This document shows, in pieces, positions 55,267 through 63,503 of a DNA stretch of 64,000 nt. The number at the start of each line of letters is the position of its first letter. The stretch's first letter is position 1. The DNA is from Pseudomonas sp. CFII64 (GTDB taxonomy: Bacteria; Pseudomonadota; Gammaproteobacteria; Pseudomonadales; Pseudomonadaceae): NCBI RefSeq assembly GCF_000416235.1, contig NZ_ATLO01000053.1, positions 124,001 through 188,000 of the forward strand. The letters are read 5' to 3'. The translations under genes and the position numbers were made by a program. The notes under the pieces were generated by a model. It searched no databases. It worked only from the letters and a program-made list of their open reading frames with translations, and had not been told where the DNA came from.

Positions 55267-56550
55267 TTACTGATAGGTGGACGCCGGCTGGGTATTGTCC
55301 GCTGCCGTGTGCGTCTGCGCATGCTCAAGGTACTTGGGCAATTGCAACTGACCGACGACGAAGTCGTTGACCGGACGGCCCATCAAGGCATCGACAATGC
55401 GCGAACTGGCTTGGCCATCGCCGTAAGGGTTGGCCGCCTGTGAGGCGCGACGCCACAGCAAGTCATCGTCGAACAGCGCATTGACGCCGCTGATGATCGA
55501 GTCCGGCGAAGTGCCGACCAGACGCACGGTGCCCGCCGCAACGGCTTCAGGCCGCTCGGTGACATCACGCATGACCAGCACCGGTTTGCCCAGCGACGGC
55601 GCTTCTTCCTGCACGCCACCGGAATCGGTGAGGATCACGTGGGCACGCTGCATCAAGCGCACGAACGCCAGGTAATCCAGTGGCTGGATCAGGTGCACAT
55701 TGGGCAGGTCGCCCAAGTGTTCCGTCACAGGCCCGAGAACATTGGGGTTCAAATGCACCGGGTAAACGATCTGGATATCGCTGCGCTGGGCCAGCTGACG
55801 CAGGGCTTTGCAGATATCGAGGAAGCCGTCGCCGAAGTTTTCCCGACGATGCCCGGTCACCAGCAAGACCTTGCGGTCGGCCTGCAGGAAAGAAAACTGT
55901 TGGTCCAGACCGGCACGCAGCCCGGCATCCTGCTCGATGCGTTGCGCGGTCAGCTGCAGGGCATCGATCACCGTGTTGCCGGTGACGAAAGAGCGACCTT
56001 GCAGGCGTTCGCCCAGCAGGTTGCGACGTGATTCGTCAGTCGGCGCAAACAGCATGTCGGCACCCAGGTCGATGCAGCGACGGTTCATCTCTTCCGGCCA
56101 TGGGCTGTAGATATCACCGGTACGCAGCCCGGCTTCCACATGGCCCACCGGGATACGGCGATGGAAGGCACACATCGACGCGACCATGGCGGACGTTGTG
56201 TCGCCATGCACCAGCACACGATCAGGCTGGGTCATCTCCAACACCGGATCAATCGCCCCGTACAGCGCAGCGGTCAGCGAGTTGAGGGTCTGGTGCGGCG
56301 TCATCACATCCAGAGTGAAATCAGCTTTCAGATCGAACAGCTCCAGCACCTGTTTAAGCATGCTCTGGTGCTGGCCGGTGATGCAGATCTGCGAGTGGAT
56401 ACCCGGTTCTGCAGCCAGTGCCTTGACCAAAGGAGCCATCTTGATGGCTTCTGGACGTGTGCCGAAAATCGACAGGATTTTAATCCTTGAATGACTACGA
56501 GCGATGATGCCCTCCTCGCGCAGCTTTTGCGCCGCACAACAGTTGCTCAA
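55267..56550 (-). CDS. wecB: UDP-N-acetylglucosamine 2-epimerase
   Basis: WecB converts UDP-GlcNAc to UDP-ManNAc. The protein has IFGTRPEAIKMAPLV, TGQHQSML, VHGDTTSAM, GHVEAGLRTGD and the conserved DSGGVQEEAPSLGKPVLVMRD. The start is uncertain: the only canonical candidate is a TTG at 56550, giving 427 residues. Homology would place the start at Ile23 (ATT), and a strong GAGGAGG lies 27 bases before it. It is the first gene of the Nfr-type operon, 39 bp before bcsB-like, and suggests a ManNAc-containing polymer. Confidence 0.92.
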   Translation of the reverse strand: MSNCCAAQKLREEGIIARSHSRIKILSIFGTRPEAIKMAPLVKALAAEPGIHSQICITGQHQSMLKQVLELFDLKADFTLDVMTPHQTLNSLTAALYGAIDPVLEMTQPDRVLVHGDTTSAMVASMCAFHRRIPVGHVEAGLRTGDIYSPWPEEMNRRCIDLGADMLFAPTDESRRNLLGERLQGRSFVTGNTVIDALQLTAQRIEQDAGLRAGLDQQFSFLQADRKVLLVTGHRRENFGDGFLDICKALRQLAQRSDIQIVYPVHLNPNVLGPVTEHLGDLPNVHLIQPLDYLAFVRLMQRAHVILTDSGGVQEEAPSLGKPVLVMRDVTERPEAVAAGTVRLVGTSPDSIISGVNALFDDDLLWRRASQAANPYGDGQASSRIVDALMGRPVNDFVVGQLQLPKYLEHAQTHTAADNTQPASTYQ

Positions 56551-57497
56551 GGTGTGATGGCATCTTGAGCAAACTAACGTATTGAGTTTTATCGGGCCGG
56601 GGACTTAATCGGAATGGAGGCTTGATATTCACTTCGTGTGAGATGGCGCATTGCCTTGCTTCCCGGATCTGGCCGGATTATTAGCACTAACGGCGATAAC
56701 TGCAAAGGGTAATGTGCGAAATTAATGTTTAATTCTTAGGTGTGAAACTTTTGTTTTTTTAATGGGTCTTTTACAGGTTTGATCTTTTTAACAGGTGAAA
56801 CCTTAGAGGCTGTTGGTTTAGCGTTTCGCCCTTTGTTTACAGGGGTTTGGCAACTGGACAATACCGCTCGTCTGCAAGCATTGACCTTTTCTTATATACC
56901 GAGGTCGCGAGCGGCGGCATATAGAAATAATACGGGGTAAGCGGGGAGGTGAGAGTCACGGGAATGACGCCTGTATATTGTCGGACCCGAGGCAGCGAGT
57001 GTCGAACAATAAAAGTTCAGTTGCAAGCGTATTAATTAAAAAGAACATCGAATGATTCACATTTCATTCGGTGGTGGCACATTGATGTCAATTATATCGG
57101 GTAGGTGTCGGAGTATCAAAGGCCTATCGTGGCAATTAACGCATGTCTGAGGAACGAAGGTATTCGCGGAGTGATATTCCTGATGACAGCTCAAAGTGAA
57201 GTTGCTTTTTACTCCGGTGATAACCACAGCATTCGCACAGCGGCCAAACATACATTGGTATGAAGCCCGGCCGCTGTGATGCCGCCGCCTCTGCGGTCCG
57301 TACGTGTGCCGTTCGCACTCGCCTTCAGCCCGGATATTCAGGCCTGCAGCGCCCAGTCGGCGGTCACAGCCTATACCCGGGTATGGTTTCGGGTCCGATG
57401 GTCGCGACGCAGACTTATCTCCTGGCAAGCCCTTGCGCTCATCTTGAGAGAGCGGCCAGCCCCCGAGTTTCTTGACCCAGGCAACAGGAGAGCGATC
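56551..57497. other. Long AT-rich leader region between wecB and the MBL gene
   Basis: This 947-bp divergent intergenic stretch is clearly AT-richer than its neighbours over about 56690-57060. It should hold the promoters of the Nfr-type operon and of the MBL gene. An open frame covering 57057-57554 on the minus strand has no family feature and overlaps the MBL start, so I do not call it. I saw no clear operator. Confidence 0.5.
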
Positions 57498-58469
57498 ATG
57501 ACAACGCATCTGAACCACGTAACCCAAAATCGGCAAATCAACGATCAGCAGCAATCAGACGTGAGCTTGCACGCCTCGCACGGCGGGTTGGGCTTCGGGG
57601 AGCTGGTGCCTTCGCGCTATGCGCTGCGGGTCGGCGAAATTGACGTGCTGGTGGTCAGCGATGGGGTGCTGCCGCTGCCGACCTCGACGATGTCTACCAA
57701 CGCCAGTCCAGCTGATCGTGCCGCCTGGTTCAAGGAGATGTATCTGGGGCCGGATGCGTTCGATTGGGCGCTGAACGTACTGGTGGTGCGCAGCAGCGAC
57801 CAGCTCATACTCGTCGACGCTGGACTGGGAGGGCAGTTCCCCGGTTTTCCGCGGGCCGGGCAGCTCCCCAAACGACTGGAAGCGGCCGGGATCAATCTCG
57901 CGTCGGTGACCGACATCGTGATTACGCACATGCACATGGACCATATCGGCGGGCTGCTGGCTGACGAAGTGAAGAGCCGTCTGCGTCCGGATGTACGCAT
58001 CCACGTTGCGGCGGCTGAGGTTGCGTTCTGGGAGTTGCCCGATTTCACCTACACCGAAATGCCGGCACCGGTGCCGGACGTCCTGCGCGCCACCGCCAAT
58101 CAGTTCATAGACGATTACCGCAGCAACGTGCGTACGTTCGAGGACGAGTATGAGGTGGCGCCGGGCGTGGTCGTCAAACTGACCGGCGGCCATACCCCTG
58201 GACACAGTGTGGTCTACATAAACTCCCTCGGCGAACGCCTGACCTTCGCCGGCGACGCGCTGTTTCCGGTCGCTTTCCAGCACCCCGAGTGGCACAACGG
58301 CTTTGAACATGACCCTGAGGAGTCGGTTCGCGTTCGGGTGCGTCTGATGCAAGAGGCGGCGGCGAGCGGTGAATGGTTGGTCGCCACCCACTTGCCATTT
58401 CCTTCCGTTGGCCGAGTGGCCGTCGACGGTGACGCCTTTCGCTGGATCGCGGCGTTCTGGGACTATTGA
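57498..58469 (+). CDS. Metallo-beta-lactamase-fold hydrolase
   Basis: The 323-residue protein keeps the zinc-binding motif THMHMDHIGG, a later histidine in GGHTPGHSV and an aspartate in FAGDALF. The layout suits the quorum-quenching lactonase-like / glyoxalase-II-like MBL families; the substrate is not clear. The ATG at 57498 has AGGAG upstream and is chosen over a longer open frame. It stands alone between the Nfr-type operon and the curli operon. Confidence 0.87.
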   Translation: MTTHLNHVTQNRQINDQQQSDVSLHASHGGLGFGELVPSRYALRVGEIDVLVVSDGVLPLPTSTMSTNASPADRAAWFKEMYLGPDAFDWALNVLVVRSSDQLILVDAGLGGQFPGFPRAGQLPKRLEAAGINLASVTDIVITHMHMDHIGGLLADEVKSRLRPDVRIHVAAAEVAFWELPDFTYTEMPAPVPDVLRATANQFIDDYRSNVRTFEDEYEVAPGVVVKLTGGHTPGHSVVYINSLGERLTFAGDALFPVAFQHPEWHNGFEHDPEESVRVRVRLMQEAAASGEWLVATHLPFPSVGRVAVDGDAFRWIAAFWDY

Positions 58470-58566
58470 TCGTTATTGCAGGGAGTAGGTGGCGGCACCC
58501 CGGCAGGAGGCGTTCATTGCCGAAGACGCCCGTGCAAACGCTGAAGATCTTGTCAGCAGGACCGCC

Positions 58567-58638
58567 GCCTTCCCGGACAAGTCCGGTCCTACCGGATTGT
58601 GCAAATCGGTAGGAGGGGACTTGTCCCCGAAGGCGTCG
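58567..58638. repeat. REP doublet between the MBL gene and the curli operon
   Basis: The arms CCGGACAAGTCCGGTCCTAC and GTAGGAGGGGACTTGTCCCC face each other with about 16 bp between them. They are the same arms as at 32866-32969 but in the opposite order, with a much shorter spacer. It lies between convergent genes. Confidence 0.85.
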
Positions 58639-58655
58639 ACCAGTCCCCGACCAGG

Positions 58656-58949
58656 TTACTCGCAATCGCTATCAGCTTCCTTGAGCAGCTTGTCATCCTG
58701 GAACACTTGCAGATGTACCTGGCAGCTGGCGCCGCTGGGCATGCTCAGGGTGACCAGCGAGCCTGCGGCGCCGCTTTGCAGGTCGCCGCTCTGGTTGATG
58801 CTGGAGGTGCCGCTGGCGCTGCTCTGGCGTACCGTCATGCGGTACTGCAAGGTCAGCGGGGTCGGGCTTTGCAGTTGCGGGCGGATCAGGACCGCTTCAC
58901 CGTGGCGCTGGGCGTCGATGGACAGGCTCAGTTGCGATACGTCGATCAT
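58656..58949 (-). CDS. CsgC/CsgH-like curli assembly protein, no visible signal peptide
   Basis: The 97-residue protein has the beta-sandwich pattern of CsgC/CsgH chaperone-like proteins, which inhibit premature curlin polymerisation. Visible features are LQYRMTVRQSSASGTSSINQ and a pair of Cys residues (SGASC, SDCE). It begins directly at the first strand (MIDVSQLSLSIDAQRHG), so no export signal is seen. CsgC/CsgH act in the periplasm, so this is odd. It is the last gene of the curli operon, 4 bp after csgB. Confidence 0.75.
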   Translation of the reverse strand: MIDVSQLSLSIDAQRHGEAVLIRPQLQSPTPLTLQYRMTVRQSSASGTSSINQSGDLQSGAAGSLVTLSMPSGASCQVHLQVFQDDKLLKEADSDCE

Positions 58950-58953
58950 TGGC

Positions 58954-59460
58954 TTACCACTGTTTTACGCTGGCGGTGGAGTTGTTGCCGTATTGGGTGA
59001 CCGTGGCGGTGCCGTTGAAACCGGCCTGTTGCACGCTGGCCTGATTGCCGGTTCCGTATTGATTGACGTAAGCCTGGTTGTACGCGCCGGTCTGGGCGAC
59101 CACGGCCGAGTTGCCCGTGCCGTTCTGTACCGCGCTGGCCTGGTTGTAGCTGCCGGTTTGAGTCAGTGTCAGGTCGTTGTTGCGCCCGGTCTGCTGCACG
59201 TAGGCCTGGTTGGCGGTACCGCTCTGGCTGATCACCGCCTGGTTGCGCGTGCCGGTCTGGATCTGCTCGAGCTTTTGCGCAGATCCGTTCTGATCGATAC
59301 GCGTCTTGTTGTAGTCGCCGATCTGGGTGATGGCGGCTACGTTGCCGCGGCTGATGTCGGCATAACGTGGTTCGGACTGGAGGTCTGATGCCTGACACAT
59401 TCCACTGGCGACCAGCAGTCCTGCTGCCAGCCATCGCAGGTATTGGGTGTTAAACGCCAT
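58954..59460 (-). CDS. csgB: CsgB-like curli nucleator/minor curlin
   Basis: The 168-residue exported protein has a signal peptide ending near CQA. About eleven curlin half-repeats follow, of the type N-x-A-x-V-x-Q-x-G, for example NQAYVQQTGRNNDLTLTQTG. The length and repeat number are near E. coli CsgB. It ends NNSTASVKQW. CsgB anchors to the outer membrane and nucleates CsgA fibres. It lies between csgG and the csgC-like gene. Confidence 0.9.
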   Translation of the reverse strand: MAFNTQYLRWLAAGLLVASGMCQASDLQSEPRYADISRGNVAAITQIGDYNKTRIDQNGSAQKLEQIQTGTRNQAVISQSGTANQAYVQQTGRNNDLTLTQTGSYNQASAVQNGTGNSAVVAQTGAYNQAYVNQYGTGNQASVQQAGFNGTATVTQYGNNSTASVKQW

Positions 59461-59484
59461 GTTCAGCTCCGTTTTGAGAAGTTT

Positions 59485-60348
59485 TTATTTATCCGAGCCG
59501 GTCAGCGGCATGGACAGCGTCAGGTCGTCGTAACTCTTCAGATAACTTTGCAGCAGTGGCTTGTTCAGATCGTCCGGGTTCTTCAGCAGCCAGCTGCCGT
59601 CCCGCGCGCCTTGGGCCACCATGTGCACCAAGGCGGTTTCAATGGCTTCGCGCACGCATTGCTGCACCGGTTCGTTGCGGCTGAACCCGGTTTCAACTTC
59701 CAGCAAGTGCTTGAGCGAGACGTACTTGAACACGCCGAAATCGACCTGGATCGAGAACACGGTCTTGGTCGTGGTGATGCTCTGGATAATCTCGCCGCTG
59801 CGAATGTCCACGGCACGCAGGTTGACGGTCACCTGGTCCTGGCGGTACAGCTCGGACGGGCCGATGCCCAGGTAACGCACGCCGATACCGCCGGAGCGCA
59901 CGTTGCTTTCGTAGGCGACGATGGCGCCTTCGATGATCAGGTTGGCCGGACGCAGCGCGGGCAGCTGGACCTGAGCCTTGTCCTGCGGTTGCTCCAGGGC
60001 GCGGATGATCTTGCGCTCGGTGAGCAGGTCCTGCAGGTTTTCGCGTTCGACCGGTTTGAACCAGCGCGAATCACGCAGCGCGGTCACCAGCAAGGACGCA
60101 GCGCCCTGGGTCACAGCGGTTGAAAAAGAACTGTCTGGCGACGGTTTGTATTGTCCGGTCTGATCACGCAAACCATACACAGCGACGGCGATGGGGCCGG
60201 CCGGTGCGGGCAGGTTGGTCAGGTCACGGGAAATCTGGGTGGGCGGTGACAGCGAAGCGGGATTGAAAGTAGCCGCTGGACGAGAAGTGGCACAGCCGCT
60301 GACGACCAATACTGCACATACAACCATTGATAACGAGCGGATGTGCAT
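59485..60348 (-). CDS. csgG: CsgG curli secretion lipoprotein
   Basis: The 287-residue outer-membrane lipoprotein has a lipobox VSGC (Cys about residue 19). It forms the nonameric channel that exports curlins. CsgG features are PIAVAVYGLRDQTGQYKPS, RDSRWFKPVERENLQDLLTERKIIR and the conserved SELYRQDQVTVNLRAVD. The length is close to E. coli CsgG (277). It has an AGAGGAA ribosome-binding site and lies just downstream of an intrinsic terminator that separates it from csgA. Confidence 0.96.
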   Translation of the reverse strand: MHIRSLSMVVCAVLVVSGCATSRPAATFNPASLSPPTQISRDLTNLPAPAGPIAVAVYGLRDQTGQYKPSPDSSFSTAVTQGAASLLVTALRDSRWFKPVERENLQDLLTERKIIRALEQPQDKAQVQLPALRPANLIIEGAIVAYESNVRSGGIGVRYLGIGPSELYRQDQVTVNLRAVDIRSGEIIQSITTTKTVFSIQVDFGVFKYVSLKHLLEVETGFSRNEPVQQCVREAIETALVHMVAQGARDGSWLLKNPDDLNKPLLQSYLKSYDDLTLSMPLTGSDK

Positions 60349-60359
60349 CGTCGTTCCTC

Positions 60360-60392
60360 TACAAGAAAGCCCCGCCGACGCTCGGCGGGGCT
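60360..60392 (-). terminator. Intrinsic terminator/attenuator between csgA and csgG
   Basis: An 11-bp stem AGCCCCGCCGA, 3-base loop and TCGGCGGGGCT is followed on the minus strand by TTCTTGT. It lies 22 bp past the csgA stop and directly before the csgG ribosome-binding site. It should stop most transcripts after csgA, letting only part of them reach csgG, csgB and csgC. Confidence 0.85.
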
Positions 60393-60414
60393 ACAGCCAT
60401 GAACGTGTTAGCTC

Positions 60415-61746
60415 TTAACGCTGGGTAACGGTTGCGGTGTTGCCGGCGCCGCCGGTTTGTACAACGTTGGCAACCTGGTTGTTGCTGAACTGGCTAACAG
60501 CAACGACGTTGGCCTGGCCATAGATGCCCTGACCGGACTGGCTGACGTAAGCGGTGTTGTTGTTGCCTTGTTGCAACAGGGTTTCTTCGTTGTAAGCAGC
60601 AGTCTGGATGCTGGTCGCTTTGTTGTTGTCGCCTTTCTGGGTGATGTCAGCTTCCAGTTTGTAGCCGCTCTGAGAAGCGTAGGCCGAGTTGCCGTTGCCT
60701 TTCTGGGCAACAGTGGCGTCCAGTTTGTAACCGTTGGTTTGCTTGACTTCAGCCTTGTTGTTGCGGCCGTCCTGGGCAACGTTGGCTTGCAGATCGCTGG
60801 CGTAGGCCTGAGTGGTGGTCGCAGTGTTGAAGCTGCCGATCTGGGCAACGCTGGCGTTCTGGTCGTAACCGATAGTCTGCGAAGCGTTGGCTACGTTGTG
60901 GTCGCCCCACGATTGCGAGATGGTTGCGCTGCTGGCTGCAACGCCGCCTTGAACCACGTTGCCTTCGTTGTGGTTGCCGCGAGTCTGGGTAACGGTGCCT
61001 TCGGTGCCGGTGACGAACTGTTGCTTGACCGAAGCAGCGTTGTTGTTGCCCCACGACTGGGCAATGGTGGCTTCGCTGGAGTTGGTGGTCAGCTGAGCGA
61101 TCGAACCGTTGTTATTGTTGCCGTCGCGCTGGGATACCTGGGCGTTGCTGCCGTTGTTGTATTCCTGCTTGATCGAGCCGTCGTTGGCGTTGCCATCACG
61201 CTGGGTCACAGTGGCGTGCACATTGACGTTGTTCAGCTGGTTGGTCGAAGCCTTGTCGCCCGAACCCCATTGAGTGATGTTGGCGCCGGAGTTGGTGTTG
61301 CCTTGCTGAACGACCGAAGCCTTGTTGTAGCTACCGTTGTAGGTATAGCCCTGGTCGATTTTTGCACCGGTGGTGGTGTTGTAGGTCTGGCCGATGCTGG
61401 CGGTGTTGCGCTGGCTGCCCTGATTGATTTCGGCAGTCTGACCGTTACCGATCTGGTTGATGCTGGAATCGTTGAAACCGCCTTTCTGGCGGCTGGTGGC
61501 ATCGTTGCGATTACCTTTCTGGGCAACACTCAGCGTGCTGTCATTGGCAGTCTGTTTTGCGTTGGCTTCGTTGCGCTCGCCATTCTGGCCAATATAGACC
61601 GAAGACTTGGTAGCACTTTCCTGAACGGAGACAGCATTGTTCTTGGCACCGTTCTGGTTAACGTTGGCAGTGCTCGAGTCAGCGAGTGCCGAACCGGAGA
61701 TGGCAACAAGTACAGCAATAGACAGAAGAGATTTACGAGCGCGCAT
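60415..61746 (-). CDS. csgA: Large CsgA-like major curlin
   Basis: The 443-residue exported amyloid subunit has a signal peptide ending ALADSS. Curlin half-repeats then run to the last residue, roughly 35-40 units of about 11 residues of the form N-x-A-x-V-x-Q. E. coli CsgA has 151 residues and five repeats, so this is about three times larger. Repeats alternate between strongly regular (NNAASVKQQ) and divergent (YASDLQANVAQDG) forms. It is the third gene of the operon and has AAGGAAGG upstream. It is the probable main fibre subunit. Confidence 0.88.
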   Translation of the reverse strand: MRARKSLLSIAVLVAISGSALADSSTANVNQNGAKNNAVSVQESATKSSVYIGQNGERNEANAKQTANDSTLSVAQKGNRNDATSRQKGGFNDSSINQIGNGQTAEINQGSQRNTASIGQTYNTTTGAKIDQGYTYNGSYNKASVVQQGNTNSGANITQWGSGDKASTNQLNNVNVHATVTQRDGNANDGSIKQEYNNGSNAQVSQRDGNNNNGSIAQLTTNSSEATIAQSWGNNNAASVKQQFVTGTEGTVTQTRGNHNEGNVVQGGVAASSATISQSWGDHNVANASQTIGYDQNASVAQIGSFNTATTTQAYASDLQANVAQDGRNNKAEVKQTNGYKLDATVAQKGNGNSAYASQSGYKLEADITQKGDNNKATSIQTAAYNEETLLQQGNNNTAYVSQSGQGIYGQANVVAVSQFSNNQVANVVQTGGAGNTATVTQR

Positions 61747-61820
61747 GAAAGCCTTCCTTTTATAAAAAGTAGTTTTGAGTGTTGTTAGTGATGTCGAGCG
61801 GGTTGCAACAATTACAACGC

Positions 61821-62240
61821 TTACGGTTGGTTCACTTGAAACTGAGTAGTCTGCCCAGTCGTTTTATCCGTGGTCACGATCTGCAGCATCCCACTTTGCA
61901 AATTGGTAATGGAAATACGGAAATCCGTCGTTTCCACGATTCCCGGAATAAGCGAACCGTCTGGACTCACAATGCTGGACGTCACCGCCGATGAAACCCG
62001 GCTTAAAATGGCGCTTTGCAACATGGTGTTGAATTGAGTCAGGGCGGTCTGTTCGCTGGAGGTCGTCGACTCCTTGAACTTGTTTTGCGCCGTGGCCTGG
62101 TTCAGCAGCACCGGGCCATTGAGCGGGTTACCACCAAACGATGGATTGTTCGGGGTATAGACCAATTCGCTGGCGTTGACGCTACAGCTTAGGGCGGACA
62201 ACACACCCAGACCGACAACTACCAGAAATGGACGGTACAT
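61821..62240 (-). CDS. csgF: CsgF curli assembly protein
   Basis: The 139-residue protein has a signal peptide ending VNA. The mature CsgF start ELVYTPNNPSFGGNPLNGPVL matches the known CsgF N-terminus that inserts into the CsgG pore. The C-terminal half is beta-rich, with VETTDFRISITNLQSGMLQIV. The ATG at 62240 has AAGGGA 8 bases upstream. CsgF attaches CsgB to the surface. It lies 11 bp after csgE. Confidence 0.95.
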   Translation of the reverse strand: MYRPFLVVVGLGVLSALSCSVNASELVYTPNNPSFGGNPLNGPVLLNQATAQNKFKESTTSSEQTALTQFNTMLQSAILSRVSSAVTSSIVSPDGSLIPGIVETTDFRISITNLQSGMLQIVTTDKTTGQTTQFQVNQP

Positions 62241-62251
62241 ATAATTCCCTT

Positions 62252-62695
62252 TCAAAATTCATCACGCCCGACATCGGGGTCGCCAAAAAACTGTGCGAGC
62301 TGATAATCCAGGATCGCTTGATAAACCAGTGTCGCCGCATCGGCTCCTATCGCAGGGACCAGGCTGCGATTGGGTGGCAGAAACGTCTGAAACATGCGCC
62401 GATTGCCGTAGTCGACAAACACCTGACTGCCCAGTCGAGCCGTGGGGCGTTCGGAGATGGAGACAGTGAACCGCCCGCTTTCATCCTTGTCGCTCCAGGC
62501 ACTGGCGAAACTGTCGTAAAACGCTCGCCCGACCACAGTCATCGTTTGTCCTACAACAAGCCCGCCGACTTCTTTACTGTTGAGCGTTCGTTGTTGTGCC
62601 AGTGTCGCTGTATCGCTGACGCTCGATTCAGCAAAGCTTGTTGTGACAAGGCACAGCTGCAAAACGGTTGCACTCATGAGCAGTGAGTAATTCAT
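62252..62695 (-). CDS. csgE: CsgE curli secretion adaptor
   Basis: The 147-residue protein has a signal peptide ending SFA and the CsgE domain. Features are GLVVGQTMTVVGRAFYDSFASAW, RFTVSISERPTARLGSQVFVDY and FQTFLPPNR. CsgE caps CsgG and controls which substrates enter the channel. The ATG at 62695 gives a clean signal peptide; an upstream start at 62767 adds 24 residues. Neither has a strong ribosome-binding site. It is the first gene of the curli operon, with no csgD regulator nearby. Confidence 0.95.
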   Translation of the reverse strand: MNYSLLMSATVLQLCLVTTSFAESSVSDTATLAQQRTLNSKEVGGLVVGQTMTVVGRAFYDSFASAWSDKDESGRFTVSISERPTARLGSQVFVDYGNRRMFQTFLPPNRSLVPAIGADAATLVYQAILDYQLAQFFGDPDVGRDEF

Positions 62696-63503
62696 ATTGC
62701 AAAGTCGCTGACGGGTTGGAAGGCAATTTATATAAGAGCTGGTACAAAGTGCCATTACTATTTTCATTAATTTTAAAATATTTTTTCTGACGCCAATTTA
62801 AGTAATACCGACAGATTACAAAGTGCTCTTTTGCTGTTGTTCCTGACGCCAATATTCTGTTTGATTGCCGGGAAGGCGGGAAAAAGCGACTTTATGGCGT
62901 CAAGGTATTCACGCTTTTCAAGGTGCGAGGCGGGTTCCAAAGACATCAGTTCAGGCCGCGAAAAGGTCGATTCGCAGTTTTGCGAGCTGACTCAGGCAGA
63001 ATTTTTTATAACCCCGCCATTGAAATGCTCAAAAACAGTTGGATTTGCGGTGCTTTGCGGTAGGAAATAAACCGTCAGTACCGTTATGGCTCACGGATCT
63101 TCAAATGCGGCAGCGATGGTGCATTTATTTTTTGCGGCGTTCGAAGTGGTCATTCCTGCAGTGCGGTTTGTCCGCCACCCATCGCTGCAATTAGCCGATC
63201 AGCACGGTCTGCCTGTATACAGGAGGACAGGTCAAGGTATTGGCGGTGGCTGGGTGAGTATAAAAAACAGATGCTTAGGCGCGTGCGTTGATCCAGAACC
63301 TTCAAATATTTGTTGAGCACAGATATTGCATAGAGCCCAGCGGTGAGTGTCAGGGGTGAATATTTCACTCAATCCCGGCGTTATAAAGGCATGGGTCAAG
63401 CCACGCAGCCGTGGATGTGTTTCATTTACCCGTCGTTGAAACAAACGCACCGATATTCTCGAGCGTATCCGCCCGAAACTCTTTTGCAGTGAGAAAGCAA
63501 GCA
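62696..63503. other. Divergent intergenic region of the curli operon and the response regulator
   Basis: The 808-bp stretch holds the curli promoter. At 62787-62797 and 62843-62853 the 11-mer CTGACGCCAAT is repeated 56 bp apart in an AT-rich segment. I see no other feature; the small open frames are unsupported. Confidence 0.5.

Noticed and set aside
54232..55443. Plus-strand open frame opposite the bcsB-like and wecB genes
   Set aside because: It crosses two real genes on the other strand and shows no recognisable domain.
57057..57554. Minus-strand open frame of 165 codons upstream of the MBL gene
   Set aside because: It overlaps the start of a well-supported gene, lacks a ribosome-binding site and resembles no family, although the region is otherwise empty.
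60457..61788. A 443-codon open frame on the plus strand opposite csgA
   Set aside because: It mirrors the curlin repeats in the antisense direction, has no ribosome-binding site or family feature, and arises because the repeated codons avoid stops on the other strand.
62831..63070. Small plus-strand open frame with a hydrophobic start upstream of the response regulator
   Set aside because: No ribosome-binding site and no similarity that I recognise; the hydrophobic start is short and may be chance.
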